From Nocardia takedensis NBRC 100417 (GTDB taxonomy: Bacteria; Actinomycetota; Actinomycetes; Mycobacteriales; Mycobacteriaceae), in contig NZ_BAGG01000011.1 in NCBI RefSeq assembly GCF_000308695.1, positions 62,001 to 126,000 of the forward strand: a stretch of 64,000 bases of DNA. The letters are read 5' to 3'. Under the pieces are notes generated by a model. The model was not told the DNA's origin. It saw only the letters and a list, made by a program, of their open reading frames with translations, and did no database searches. Both the position numbers and the translations under genes were made by a program. Shown one piece after another: positions 19,641-27,379 of this stretch (position 1 is the stretch's first letter; each line of letters begins with the position of its first letter).

Positions 19641-20344
19641 CAGCTCGCCTCCGCCGCGAGTTCGCCGGAGCGCTGTGCGGCGTTCGCGTGCCTGCGGGCG
19701 TGCCGGTCGATCTGCATCCGCACGTCGTCGGAGAGCGTGGGCTCCTCGGCGAGCAGTACCGCGAGTCGGTCCATGTCCGTGCCGTGGAACAAGTCGCGCA
19801 CGGTGATCCCGTGCGCGGGGGTGTGCACGATCTCGACGGTGTCGCCCGCCCCGATCGTGCCCTCGGTGAGCACCCGGAAATACGCGCCCGTGTCACCGCG
19901 CCGAGCGAACCGCTTGACCCACTGCCGCTCCCGCGACCAGTGGCCGAAGGTCGCGCACGGCACACGCGGCGCGCTCACCTCGAGCAGCGTGTCCCCGATG
20001 GCCCAGTGCGCGCCGAGCACCGCGTCACTGACCGCGATGCCCTCGATGCGCAGGTTCTCCCCGAACCAGCCCCACGGCAGTTCGCGGCCGAGTTCCTCGC
20101 CCCAACGGCGCGCGTCGTGGTCGGCGTAGGCGTAGACGGCCTGGTTGGCGCCGCCGTGGTGGGCGGTGTCGCAGACGTGGTCGCGGTCGAGTCCGAGCGC
20201 GCGGACCGCCACCCGGTCCGGCCGCGGCCGCTTGTCGATCGCCGATTTGCCGACGCGGCCCGGCACCGCGAGATCGGCGTGCACCGTGCAGACCGCGAGC
20301 ACGCGGCCGGGACCGCCGGCGGACGTCGGGTCAGGGGAGGACAT
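19640..20344 (-). CDS. MOSC-domain protein (YiiM-like)
   Basis: 234 aa from the ATG at 20344, which has AGAGGA upstream. A MOSC fold with the sulfur-carrying cysteine motif PRVPCATFGHW and YiiM-like blocks (VCDTAHHGGANQAVYAYAD, GWFGENLRIEG, GDTGAYFRVL). MOSC proteins transfer sulfur to the molybdenum cofactor or carry out molybdoenzyme-type reductions of N-hydroxylated compounds. A GTG six codons upstream is an alternative start. Two-gene operon with the asparaginase. Confidence 0.88.
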   Translation of the reverse strand: MSSPDPTSAGGPGRVLAVCTVHADLAVPGRVGKSAIDKRPRPDRVAVRALGLDRDHVCDTAHHGGANQAVYAYADHDARRWGEELGRELPWGWFGENLRIEGIAVSDAVLGAHWAIGDTLLEVSAPRVPCATFGHWSRERQWVKRFARRGDTGAYFRVLTEGTIGAGDTVEIVHTPAHGITVRDLFHGTDMDRLAVLLAEEPTLSDDVRMQIDRHARRHANAAQRSGELAAEAS

Positions 20345-20432
20345 GGGATTTCCTCTCGTCACGGGTGGTCGGGAGGTTCGACGCCGAACGTTCGCGAGCG
20401 CGGGGGGAACGTTCGGGGACGGCGGCGCGAAG

Positions 20433-21548
20433 TCACCGCCCGCGCAGGCGGTCGACGGCGAGCCTGCCGGCCTGCGGGGTGTCGTCGGCCTCGACGGAAT
20501 CGGGGTCGATGGAGGCGGCCGCGGGCCCCGCGACCAGTTCGGTCTCGGGGGGGACGGCCCGCTTGACCAGCGCCAACGCGATCGGACCGAGTTCGTAGTG
20601 GTCGACCACGGTGCCCAGGCGACCCACCGCGCGACCGCCCGCGGTGACCTCGCCGCCGGGTTCGGGGCGCGCGTCGGCGGAACCGTCGAGGTGCAGCAGG
20701 ACCAGCCTGCGCGGCGGCTTGCCGAGGTTGTGCACCCGCGCCACCGTCTCCTGACCGCGATAGCAACCCTTGTCCAGGTGCACCGCGCCGAATTCGGTGA
20801 CCCCGCCGATCCAGCGGGCCTCGTGCGGGATGGTGCGCTCGTCGGTGTCCAGGCCGATCCGGGGGCGCAGTGCCGCCACGCGCAGCGCCTCGAAGGCCCA
20901 ACTGCCCGCGGGTTCCGCGCCCGCCGCCGTCAGGCGCGTCCACCAGTCGGCGAGGGAGGCGCGCGGCACGATCAGGTCGAACGAGTCGGGGGTGGGCCAC
21001 GGCATCCGGCGCAGGAAACCGCCGCCGGGCAGCGGGACCGCCGCGTAGACGCCGGGCAGTTCCGCGACGCCGAGCGTGTCGAGCAGGGTGTCCACCCGGG
21101 GGCCGAGCAGGCTCAACACCGCGTGATCGCCCGCCTCGCGCGGTTGGGCGTCGGCCCAGAAGACCATCCTGGTCAGGAACGTCAGCAGGTCCGCACCGCG
21201 TTCGGCCTCGGTGTCGATCCAGACCGTGCCGTCGAGGTCGGTGAGGACGAAGTGGTGCAGCACCCGGCCGTTGAGGTCGAGGTCGAGGTTCTCGGCGGAC
21301 TCCCGGTCGCCGAGGCCCTCGATGTGCTGGCTGGTGATGGTGTGCAGCCAGCTCAGACGCTCGCCGCCGCCGATGGCCAGCACCGCGCGATGCGAGCGGT
21401 CGACGATCGCGACCCGCTCCACGGCGGCTTTCTGCTCTCCGAACGGATCGCCGTGATGCCACGCGACCGCGGCGTCGGGGGATCCGGGCGCGGCCGGGAC
21501 GGCCCCCGCAACGGTGAGCAGCGGACTGGGTGCTACGACGACCGACAC
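20433..21548 (-). CDS. ygfZ: YgfZ/GcvT-like folate-binding protein
   Basis: 371 aa from the GTG at 21548. A GcvT-like protein with the YgfZ signature KGCYRGQETVAR near residue 280, whose cysteine is essential in E. coli YgfZ. YgfZ uses tetrahydrofolate to help repair or assemble Fe-S clusters, notably for radical-SAM enzymes. It corresponds to Rv0811c and is divergent from pabC, a folate-synthesis gene, a telling pairing. Further in-frame GTGs at 21557 and 21578 make the start uncertain. Confidence 0.88.
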   Translation of the reverse strand: MSVVVAPSPLLTVAGAVPAAPGSPDAAVAWHHGDPFGEQKAAVERVAIVDRSHRAVLAIGGGERLSWLHTITSQHIEGLGDRESAENLDLDLNGRVLHHFVLTDLDGTVWIDTEAERGADLLTFLTRMVFWADAQPREAGDHAVLSLLGPRVDTLLDTLGVAELPGVYAAVPLPGGGFLRRMPWPTPDSFDLIVPRASLADWWTRLTAAGAEPAGSWAFEALRVAALRPRIGLDTDERTIPHEARWIGGVTEFGAVHLDKGCYRGQETVARVHNLGKPPRRLVLLHLDGSADARPEPGGEVTAGGRAVGRLGTVVDHYELGPIALALVKRAVPPETELVAGPAAASIDPDSVEADDTPQAGRLAVDRLRGR

Positions 21549-21820
21549 GTGATCCACTCTAGGCGGGGTCGCCGACACGTGCCGAGAACCCCGTCCGCGG
21601 TGGGCTCGGGGCGCGGTGGCTCCATTGCGCCGCGCGGCGTCGGCGATGTCCCATTCGTCCCATCGGCGGCGGCCGGAACCGCGGCGCGCACGTCAGCGTC
21701 GGGCATCGGCGGAGACGAGGTCCGCCGTCGGCCGCCCGGGCGACGCGTCCGCGCCGATCCGGGGCCCTCGGAAGGCGCGGAGCGGCGGACGAGCGGGGCC
21801 GACTGGCCTACGCTCGACGC

Positions 21821-22741
21821 ATGGTAGATCGGGTTCTAGTGACACTCGACGGCGAAGTCCGAGATGCGGACGCGCCGTTGCTGTTTGCCGACGACATCGG
21901 GGTGCTGCGCGGCGACGGTGTCTTCGAGACGATTCTGGTGCGCGACGGCACCGCTCGCGCGCTCGAATTCCATCTCGGCAGACTACGCAGGTCCGCGCAG
22001 GCGCTCGATCTGCCGGAACCCGAACTGGGCCGCTGGCGCGAGGCGGTGGAGACCGCGGCCAAGGAGTGGGGCAGCGAGCGCGAAGGCGTGCTGCGCCTGG
22101 TGCTGACCCGCGGCCGGGACTCCGAATTCTCCGGCGGCCGATCCAGTGTCACCTCCGGCGACCTCGCGGCGGCGGTCCCGGTACCCACCTCCTACGTCCT
22201 GGTTCTCCCGGTGCCCGAACGGGTGGCGCAGGCGCGCGCGGAAGGCGTGAAGGTGGTCAGCCTCTCGCGCGGGATCTCGATCGATCTGGCCCAGGCCGCG
22301 CCGTGGCAGTTGCTGGGCGCGAAAACCCTGTCCTACGCGACGAATATGGCGGCGCTGCGGTTCGCGCACCGGATGGGCGCGGACGACGTCATCTTCACCA
22401 GCACCGAGAACCGGGTATTGGAAGGGCCGCGGTCCTCGGTGGTGATCGCGCGGGACAAGACCTTCCTCACCCCGCCCGCGAAGAACGGTGTGCTGCCGGG
22501 CGTCACCCAGCGCGCGCTGTTCGTGGAGGCGGAGAAGGCGGGGTGGGAGTGCCGCTACGAACAGTTGTTCACGGCCGATCTGCTGACCTGCGACAGCATC
22601 TGGCTACTGTCCAGCATCACGCTGGCGGCGCGGGTCAACTCGTTGGACGGGTTGCGGATGATGGCGCCGGACAACGCGGAGGAGATCACCGCGCTGGTGG
22701 ACAAGGGGATCGAACGGACGGGCACGGTCGGCGACTGGTGA
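21821..22741 (+). CDS. pabC: 4-amino-4-deoxychorismate lyase (class IV PLP enzyme)
   Basis: 306 aa. Fold-type IV aminotransferase family; the PLP lysine is in LLGAKTLSYATNM near residue 170. Other blocks are FADDIGVLRGDGVFET, ENRVLEGPRSSVV and LPGVTQRAL. In the Rv0812 position this is the aminodeoxychorismate lyase giving p-aminobenzoate for folate. A branched-chain or D-amino acid aminotransferase is the main alternative for this fold, but the context with ygfZ favours folate. Confidence 0.86.
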   Translation: MVDRVLVTLDGEVRDADAPLLFADDIGVLRGDGVFETILVRDGTARALEFHLGRLRRSAQALDLPEPELGRWREAVETAAKEWGSEREGVLRLVLTRGRDSEFSGGRSSVTSGDLAAAVPVPTSYVLVLPVPERVAQARAEGVKVVSLSRGISIDLAQAAPWQLLGAKTLSYATNMAALRFAHRMGADDVIFTSTENRVLEGPRSSVVIARDKTFLTPPAKNGVLPGVTQRALFVEAEKAGWECRYEQLFTADLLTCDSIWLLSSITLAARVNSLDGLRMMAPDNAEEITALVDKGIERTGTVGDW

Positions 22742-22877
22742 GTTCCACGCGGTGCGGCGGGCCCCGATTCGGGGTGGGAAGCGGGGCTTTCGCACCAACG
22801 ATTCGCTCTCTGGCTAATTGATGGCATCTCGTGTCCTAAAGCACGTTTTTCGGGGGTAGCGCCCGGCGTACGCTTTA

Positions 22878-22893
22878 CTACGACATGTCGTAG
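22878..22893. promoter_or_regulatory. Operator-like palindrome before cydA
   Basis: CTACGACATGTCGTAG is a perfect 16-bp palindrome, 19-34 bp before the first ATG of the operon. A possible -10 (TACGCT, 22869-22874) puts the transcription start inside it. The TAC-x-ACA-TGT-x-GTA symmetry resembles BlaI/MecI-type boxes; this is an inference from shape only. Confidence 0.5.
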
Positions 22894-22911
22894 ATCGGCT
22901 GGAGGGTCGTC

Positions 22912-22968
22912 ATGAGCGAACGCGGAGCGCGAATCATGCCCTGTCGTCACCCCGAGGTGACGGCATGA
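22912..22968 (+). CDS. 18-codon coupled leader ORF of cydABDC
   Basis: The ATG at 22912 has the strongest ribosome site of the operon (GGAGGG, five bases upstream) and encodes an 18-aa peptide (MSERGARIMPCRHPEVTA). Its TGA at 22966-22968 overlaps the cydA ATG as ATGA. cydA also has its own GAGGTG site five bases upstream, inside this ORF. The leader may simply raise cydA translation by re-initiation or may sense something. It is too short to judge by homology. Confidence 0.45.
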   Translation: MSERGARIMPCRHPEVTA

Positions 22969-24464
22969 GCGTCCTGGACATCTCGCGCTGGCAATTCGGC
23001 ATCACCACCGTCTACCACTTCATCTTCGTCCCGCTCACGATCGGACTCGCGCCGCTGGTCGCGGGCATGCAGACCGCCTGGGTGGTCACCGGCAAGGACC
23101 ACTGGTACCGGCTGACCAAATTCTTCGGCAAACTCTTCCTGATCAACTTCGCCCTCGGCGTCGCCACCGGCATCGTCCAGGAATTCCAGTTCGGCATGAA
23201 CTGGAGCGAATACTCCCGCTTCGTCGGCGACGTCTTCGGCGCGCCCCTCGCCCTGGAAGCACTCGTCGCGTTCTTCCTCGAATCGACCTTCCTCGGGCTG
23301 TGGATCTTCGGCTGGACCCGACTGCCCAAACTGCTGCACCTCGGCGCGATCTGGCTGGTCGCCATCGGCGTCAACGCCAGCGCCTACTTCATCGTCGCCG
23401 CCAACTCCTTCATGCAGCATCCCGTCGGCGCGCGCTACAACCCCGAACGCGGGCGCGCCGAACTCACCAGCATCTGGGAAGTGCTCACCAACAACACCAC
23501 CCTCGCCGCGTTCCCCCACGTGGTCGCCGGCGCGTTCCTCACCGCGGGCACCTTCGTCGCGGGCATCTGCGGATGGTGGATGGTGCGCAACGCGCGCAGC
23601 GGCGACCAAGCGCGGATGGCCGAAGCGCGCACCATGTGGCGACCCGGCGGCCGCGCGGGCATGTGGGTGATCCTGGTCGCCGGTGTCGCGCTGTTTTTCA
23701 CCGGCGACGTGCAGGGCAAACTCATGTTCGAGCAGCAGCCGATGAAGATGGCCTCGGCCGAATCGCTGTGCCACACCCAGACCGACCCGGACTTCTCGAT
23801 CCTCACCGTCGGCACGCACAACAACTGCGACAGCGTCACCCACGTCATCGAAGTCCCCTACGTGCTGCCGTATCTGGCCGAGGGACGCTTCGACGGCGTC
23901 ACCCTCGAAGGCGTGCAGGACCTGCAACAGGCTTACGTGGAGAAATTCGGCCCCGGCGACTACCGGCCCAACCTGTTCGTCACCTACTGGTCCTTCCGCG
24001 CCATGATCGGCCTGTCGGCGGGCTCGATCCTGCTGTGGGCGGTCGGCATGTGGATGACCAGGCGCGGCCGGATCACCGACAAACGCTGGTACTCGTGGCT
24101 GTGCCTGCTCGCCATCCCCACCCCGTTCCTGGCCAACAGCGCGGGCTGGGTGTTCACCGAGATGGGCCGCCAACCGTGGGTCGTCGTCCCCAACCCCACC
24201 GGCGACCAGAACCTGCGACTCGCGGTGCAGGACGGCGTCTCCGACCACGCCACCGGCACCGTGATCACCTCGCTGGTCGTGTTCACCCTGCTCTACGCCG
24301 CACTCGCGGTGGTGTGGTTCTACCTGATGCGGCGCTACGTCATCCACGGCCCCGACGACCCGCCGCGCACCCCGCCGAGCGGACCCGACATCTCCGACGA
24401 CACCCCCGACCGGCATCGCGGATCGGAAGAACCCGCCGTCGAACAACTCTCCTTCGCCTACTAG
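22965..24464 (+). CDS. cydA: Cytochrome bd ubiquinol/menaquinol oxidase subunit I
   Basis: 499 aa with about nine membrane helices. Haem ligands are visible: His18 (TTVYHFIFVPLTIG), the histidine in AAFPHVVAG near residue 186 and the methionine in VFTEMGRQPW. The quinol-binding Q-loop starts KLMFEQQPMKMASAE. The Q-loop is short, as in non-enteric enzymes. Cytochrome bd reduces O2 at high affinity without pumping protons and aids survival under hypoxia, NO and respiratory inhibitors. First main gene of cydABDC, nine bases before cydB. Confidence 0.97.
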   Translation: MSVLDISRWQFGITTVYHFIFVPLTIGLAPLVAGMQTAWVVTGKDHWYRLTKFFGKLFLINFALGVATGIVQEFQFGMNWSEYSRFVGDVFGAPLALEALVAFFLESTFLGLWIFGWTRLPKLLHLGAIWLVAIGVNASAYFIVAANSFMQHPVGARYNPERGRAELTSIWEVLTNNTTLAAFPHVVAGAFLTAGTFVAGICGWWMVRNARSGDQARMAEARTMWRPGGRAGMWVILVAGVALFFTGDVQGKLMFEQQPMKMASAESLCHTQTDPDFSILTVGTHNNCDSVTHVIEVPYVLPYLAEGRFDGVTLEGVQDLQQAYVEKFGPGDYRPNLFVTYWSFRAMIGLSAGSILLWAVGMWMTRRGRITDKRWYSWLCLLAIPTPFLANSAGWVFTEMGRQPWVVVPNPTGDQNLRLAVQDGVSDHATGTVITSLVVFTLLYAALAVVWFYLMRRYVIHGPDDPPRTPPSGPDISDDTPDRHRGSEEPAVEQLSFAY

Positions 24465-24473
24465 GAGCCGACG

Positions 24474-25505
24474 ATGAATCTGCAAGAGTTCTGGTTCCTG
24501 CTCATCGGCGTCCTGTTCACCGGGTATTTCGTACTCGAGGGCTTCGACTTCGGCGTCGGCATGCTCATGCCGATCCTCGGCAAGGGCAGCGACACCCGCC
24601 GCCGCGTCGTCCTCAACACGATCGGGCCGGTCTGGGACGGCAACGAAGTGTGGCTGCTCACCGCGGGCGGCGCGATGTTCGCGGCCTTCCCCGAGTGGTA
24701 CGCGAGCCTGTTCTCCGGGTTCTACCTGGCGCTGCTGCTGGTGCTGGTCGCGCTGATCGTGCGGGTCTGCGCCATCGAATACCGCAGCAAGATCGACGAT
24801 CCGCGCTGGCGAGCCTGGTGTGACGCGGGTATCGGCGTCGGTTCCTGGGTGCCCGCGTTGGCCTGGGGCTGGGTGTTCGCCAATGTCGTGCACGGGGTTC
24901 CCCTGGAGCAGGACAAGAACATCGGCGGATCGCTCGCCGACCTGTTCGGCCCCTACGCCCTGCTCGGCGGACTCACCACCGGACTGCTGTTCGCCCTGCA
25001 CGGCGCGATCTTCCTCACCCTCAAGACCGGCGGTGTCGTGCGCGCCGACGCCCAGCGCATCGCGCGGGTGCTGCTGATCCCCACGGTGGTCGTGGTCGGC
25101 GCGTTCGGCCTGTGGACCCAACTCGCCCACGGCGTCGGCTGGACCTGGATCGCGCTCGGCGCGGCCGTCGTCGGTCTGGTCCTCGCGGGCGGCGGCGTCC
25201 TGATCCACCGCGACGGCTGGGCCTTCACCGGCACCACCCTGGCGATCGCCTCGGCCACCGTGCTGCTGTTCGGGTCGCTGTTCCCGAATGTGCTGCCCTC
25301 CACCATCAGCGACGCCTTCAGCCTCACCGTCGACAACGCCTCCTCGACCCCCTACACGCTGAAGGTGATGAGCTGGGCCGCGGTCATCGTGACGCCCGTG
25401 GTGCTGGCCTACCAGGGCTGGACCTACTGGGTGTTCCGCAAACGCCTCACCGTGGAACAGATCCCGGCCCCCGTCGGACTCCCGTTCGGTCCGGCGCGGG
25501 ACTGA
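24474..25505 (+). CDS. cydB: Cytochrome bd oxidase subunit II
   Basis: 343 aa with eight to nine membrane helices. Family blocks are LQEFWFLLIGVLFTGYFVLEGFDFGVGML, IGPVWDGNEVWLL, FPEWYASLFSGFYLAL and PYTLKVMSWAAV. AGGAG stands six bases before the ATG. Partner of CydA; the stop is one base before the cydD start. Confidence 0.97.
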   Translation: MNLQEFWFLLIGVLFTGYFVLEGFDFGVGMLMPILGKGSDTRRRVVLNTIGPVWDGNEVWLLTAGGAMFAAFPEWYASLFSGFYLALLLVLVALIVRVCAIEYRSKIDDPRWRAWCDAGIGVGSWVPALAWGWVFANVVHGVPLEQDKNIGGSLADLFGPYALLGGLTTGLLFALHGAIFLTLKTGGVVRADAQRIARVLLIPTVVVVGAFGLWTQLAHGVGWTWIALGAAVVGLVLAGGGVLIHRDGWAFTGTTLAIASATVLLFGSLFPNVLPSTISDAFSLTVDNASSTPYTLKVMSWAAVIVTPVVLAYQGWTYWVFRKRLTVEQIPAPVGLPFGPARD

Positions 25506-25506
25506 C

Positions 25507-27219
25507 ATGGCCCGCCCGCCCGTCGACCCCCGCCTGTGGCGCTACGCGCGCTCGGTGCGCGGTCACCTGGCGCTCAGCGTCGGGCTCTCGGTGGTGATCA
25601 CGGTGTGCATCGTGGTCACCGCCGTCACCCTCGGTCGCGTGCTCGCCGGCGTCATCACCGACCCGGCGCAGCGCGCGCTCGGGGGGTGGAGCGTCGAGAT
25701 CGCGGTCCTGGCCTGCGCGATCGTGGTGCGCGCCACGGCGAGTTGGGCGCAGGCCCGCTCCGCGCACCGGGCAGGCGCGCGGGTGGTCACCGAACTCGAA
25801 TCCGCCGTCCTGGTCGCGGGCGCCGAACTGACCCCGCGCGAACTCGACAGCCGCCGCGGCGAACTCGCGGTCGTCGTCGGCTCGGGACTGTCCGGACTGC
25901 GCGACTACATCACCGGCTACCTGCCCGCGCTGCTGCTGGCCTGCCTCGTGCCGCCGATCGTGCTCGTCGTCATCGCGCTGCACGACCCGATCTCGGCGGG
26001 CATCGCCGTGGTCACCCTGCCGCTCATCCCGGTCTTCATGGTGCTCATCGGACTGCTCACCCAAGGCCGCGCCGAAGCCACCCTCGCCGCCACCACCCGA
26101 CTGTCGGACCAAATGCTCGACCTGTTCGCCGGCATGCCCACCCTGCGCGCCCTCGGCCGCGAAGGCGACACCGCGGGCGGGCACACCATGCTGCCGCGCG
26201 TGCGCGCGCTCGGCGAAGCGCTGCGAACCCGCACCATGCGCGCCCTGCGGATCGCGTTCCTGTCCTCGATGGTGCTCGAACTGCTCGCCACGCTCAGCGT
26301 CGCGCTCATCGCGGTCTCCATCGGGTTGCGCCTGGTCTACGGCGGGATGGACCTCTACGCCGGACTCGTCGCCCTCGTCCTCGCCCCCGAGGTCTACCTG
26401 CCGCTGCGGTCGGTCGGAGAACGCTTCCACGCCGCCCAGGACGGAATGGCCGCGGCCGACCGGGCTTTCGCCGTGTTGGATCGGCCCCGCGCGTCGAGCG
26501 AGCGCGGACGCGCCGCCATTCCGGCCGAGGGCATCCGCGTCGACCTCGACGGCCTCACGGTGCGCGCCCGACACGGTCACGCGCCCGCCGACCTGTCCGC
26601 GGTGCTGCGCCCCGGCGCGGTCACCGTGCTGGCCGGGCCGAACGGCAGCGGCAAATCCACCGCGCTGCAAGCGATCCTCGGACTGCTCCCGCCCGACGCG
26701 GGCGCGGTGCGGATCGCCGGCGTCGACATCGCCGACCTCGACACCGACCTGTGGTGGTCCCGGGTCGCCTGGCTCCCGCAGCGGCCCGTGCTCGTCCCCG
26801 GCACGTTGCGCGAGAACCTGGAGATCTTCGGCGCGCGAGTGGTAGAACCACGCCGCGGTGCCGCGCGCACCGTCGACCCGCTCGAAGCCGCCTGCACCGC
26901 AACCGGATTCGATACCGTGCTGGCCGGGCTGCCCGAACGGTGGAACACCGTGGTCGGCGCCGGGGGAGTCGGCCTGTCCCTCGGCCAGCGCCAACGCCTC
27001 GCGCTCACGCGCGTCCTGGCCGCCGACCGACCCGTCCTGCTGCTGGACGAACCCACCGCCCACCTCGACGCCGACTCCGAAACCGCCGTCCTCGCCGCCC
27101 TGCGCGCGAAGGCCGCCGACGGCGCGACGGTGGTGGTCGTCGGCCACCGTCGCACCGTCCTCGCCGCCGCGGATGTGGTCGTCGAAGTGCGTGCGGCCGA
27201 CCTCGGGGTGGTGGCGTGA
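25507..27219 (+). CDS. cydD: CydD subunit of the CydDC thiol/haem exporter required for cytochrome bd
   Basis: 570 aa. Six membrane segments, then an ATPase domain with Walker A GPNGSGKST near residue 377, signature LSLGQRQR near 492 and Walker B VLLLDEPTAHLD. CydDC exports reductant (glutathione/cysteine in E. coli) or binds haem and is needed to assemble bd oxidase. The protein ends VEVRAADLGVVA, and this tail is duplicated twice downstream in two micro-ORFs. The stop overlaps the next ATG as TGATG. Confidence 0.94.
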   Translation: MARPPVDPRLWRYARSVRGHLALSVGLSVVITVCIVVTAVTLGRVLAGVITDPAQRALGGWSVEIAVLACAIVVRATASWAQARSAHRAGARVVTELESAVLVAGAELTPRELDSRRGELAVVVGSGLSGLRDYITGYLPALLLACLVPPIVLVVIALHDPISAGIAVVTLPLIPVFMVLIGLLTQGRAEATLAATTRLSDQMLDLFAGMPTLRALGREGDTAGGHTMLPRVRALGEALRTRTMRALRIAFLSSMVLELLATLSVALIAVSIGLRLVYGGMDLYAGLVALVLAPEVYLPLRSVGERFHAAQDGMAAADRAFAVLDRPRASSERGRAAIPAEGIRVDLDGLTVRARHGHAPADLSAVLRPGAVTVLAGPNGSGKSTALQAILGLLPPDAGAVRIAGVDIADLDTDLWWSRVAWLPQRPVLVPGTLRENLEIFGARVVEPRRGAARTVDPLEAACTATGFDTVLAGLPERWNTVVGAGGVGLSLGQRQRLALTRVLAADRPVLLLDEPTAHLDADSETAVLAALRAKAADGATVVVVGHRRTVLAAADVVVEVRAADLGVVA

Positions 27220-27296
27220 TGTCTTTCGTCGGGCGTTGGGCCATTCGCGGTGGGCGGGTCGAAGTGCGCGCGGCCGATGTCGAGGTGGTGGCGTGA
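27219..27296 (+). CDS. Coupled micro-ORF 1 between cydD and cydC (25 aa)
   Basis: It starts on the TGATG overlap with cydD and stops on another TGATG. The peptide is a hybrid: a CydC-like head (MSFVGRWAIRGG) joined to a CydD-like tail (RVEVRAADVEVVA). It arises from the tandem repeat. The reading frame and both overlaps are intact despite divergence. The peptide may have no function of its own; the ribosome would need to pass it to reach cydC by coupling. Confidence 0.5.
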   Translation: MSFVGRWAIRGGRVEVRAADVEVVA

Positions 27297-27379
27297 TGTC
27301 TCTCATCGGGCGGTCGATTCTTCGAGGTGGGCGGGGGCGGGTCGAAGGGCGCGCGGCCGACGTCGGGGTGGTGGCGTGA
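27296..27379 (+). CDS. Coupled micro-ORF 2 between cydD and cydC (27 aa)
   Basis: Same architecture as the preceding micro-ORF: CydC-like head (MSLIGRSILRGG), then a CydD-like tail (RVEGRAADVGVVA). It opens and closes on TGATG overlaps; the closing one contains the cydC ATG at 27379. Confidence 0.5.
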   Translation: MSLIGRSILRGGRGRVEGRAADVGVVA

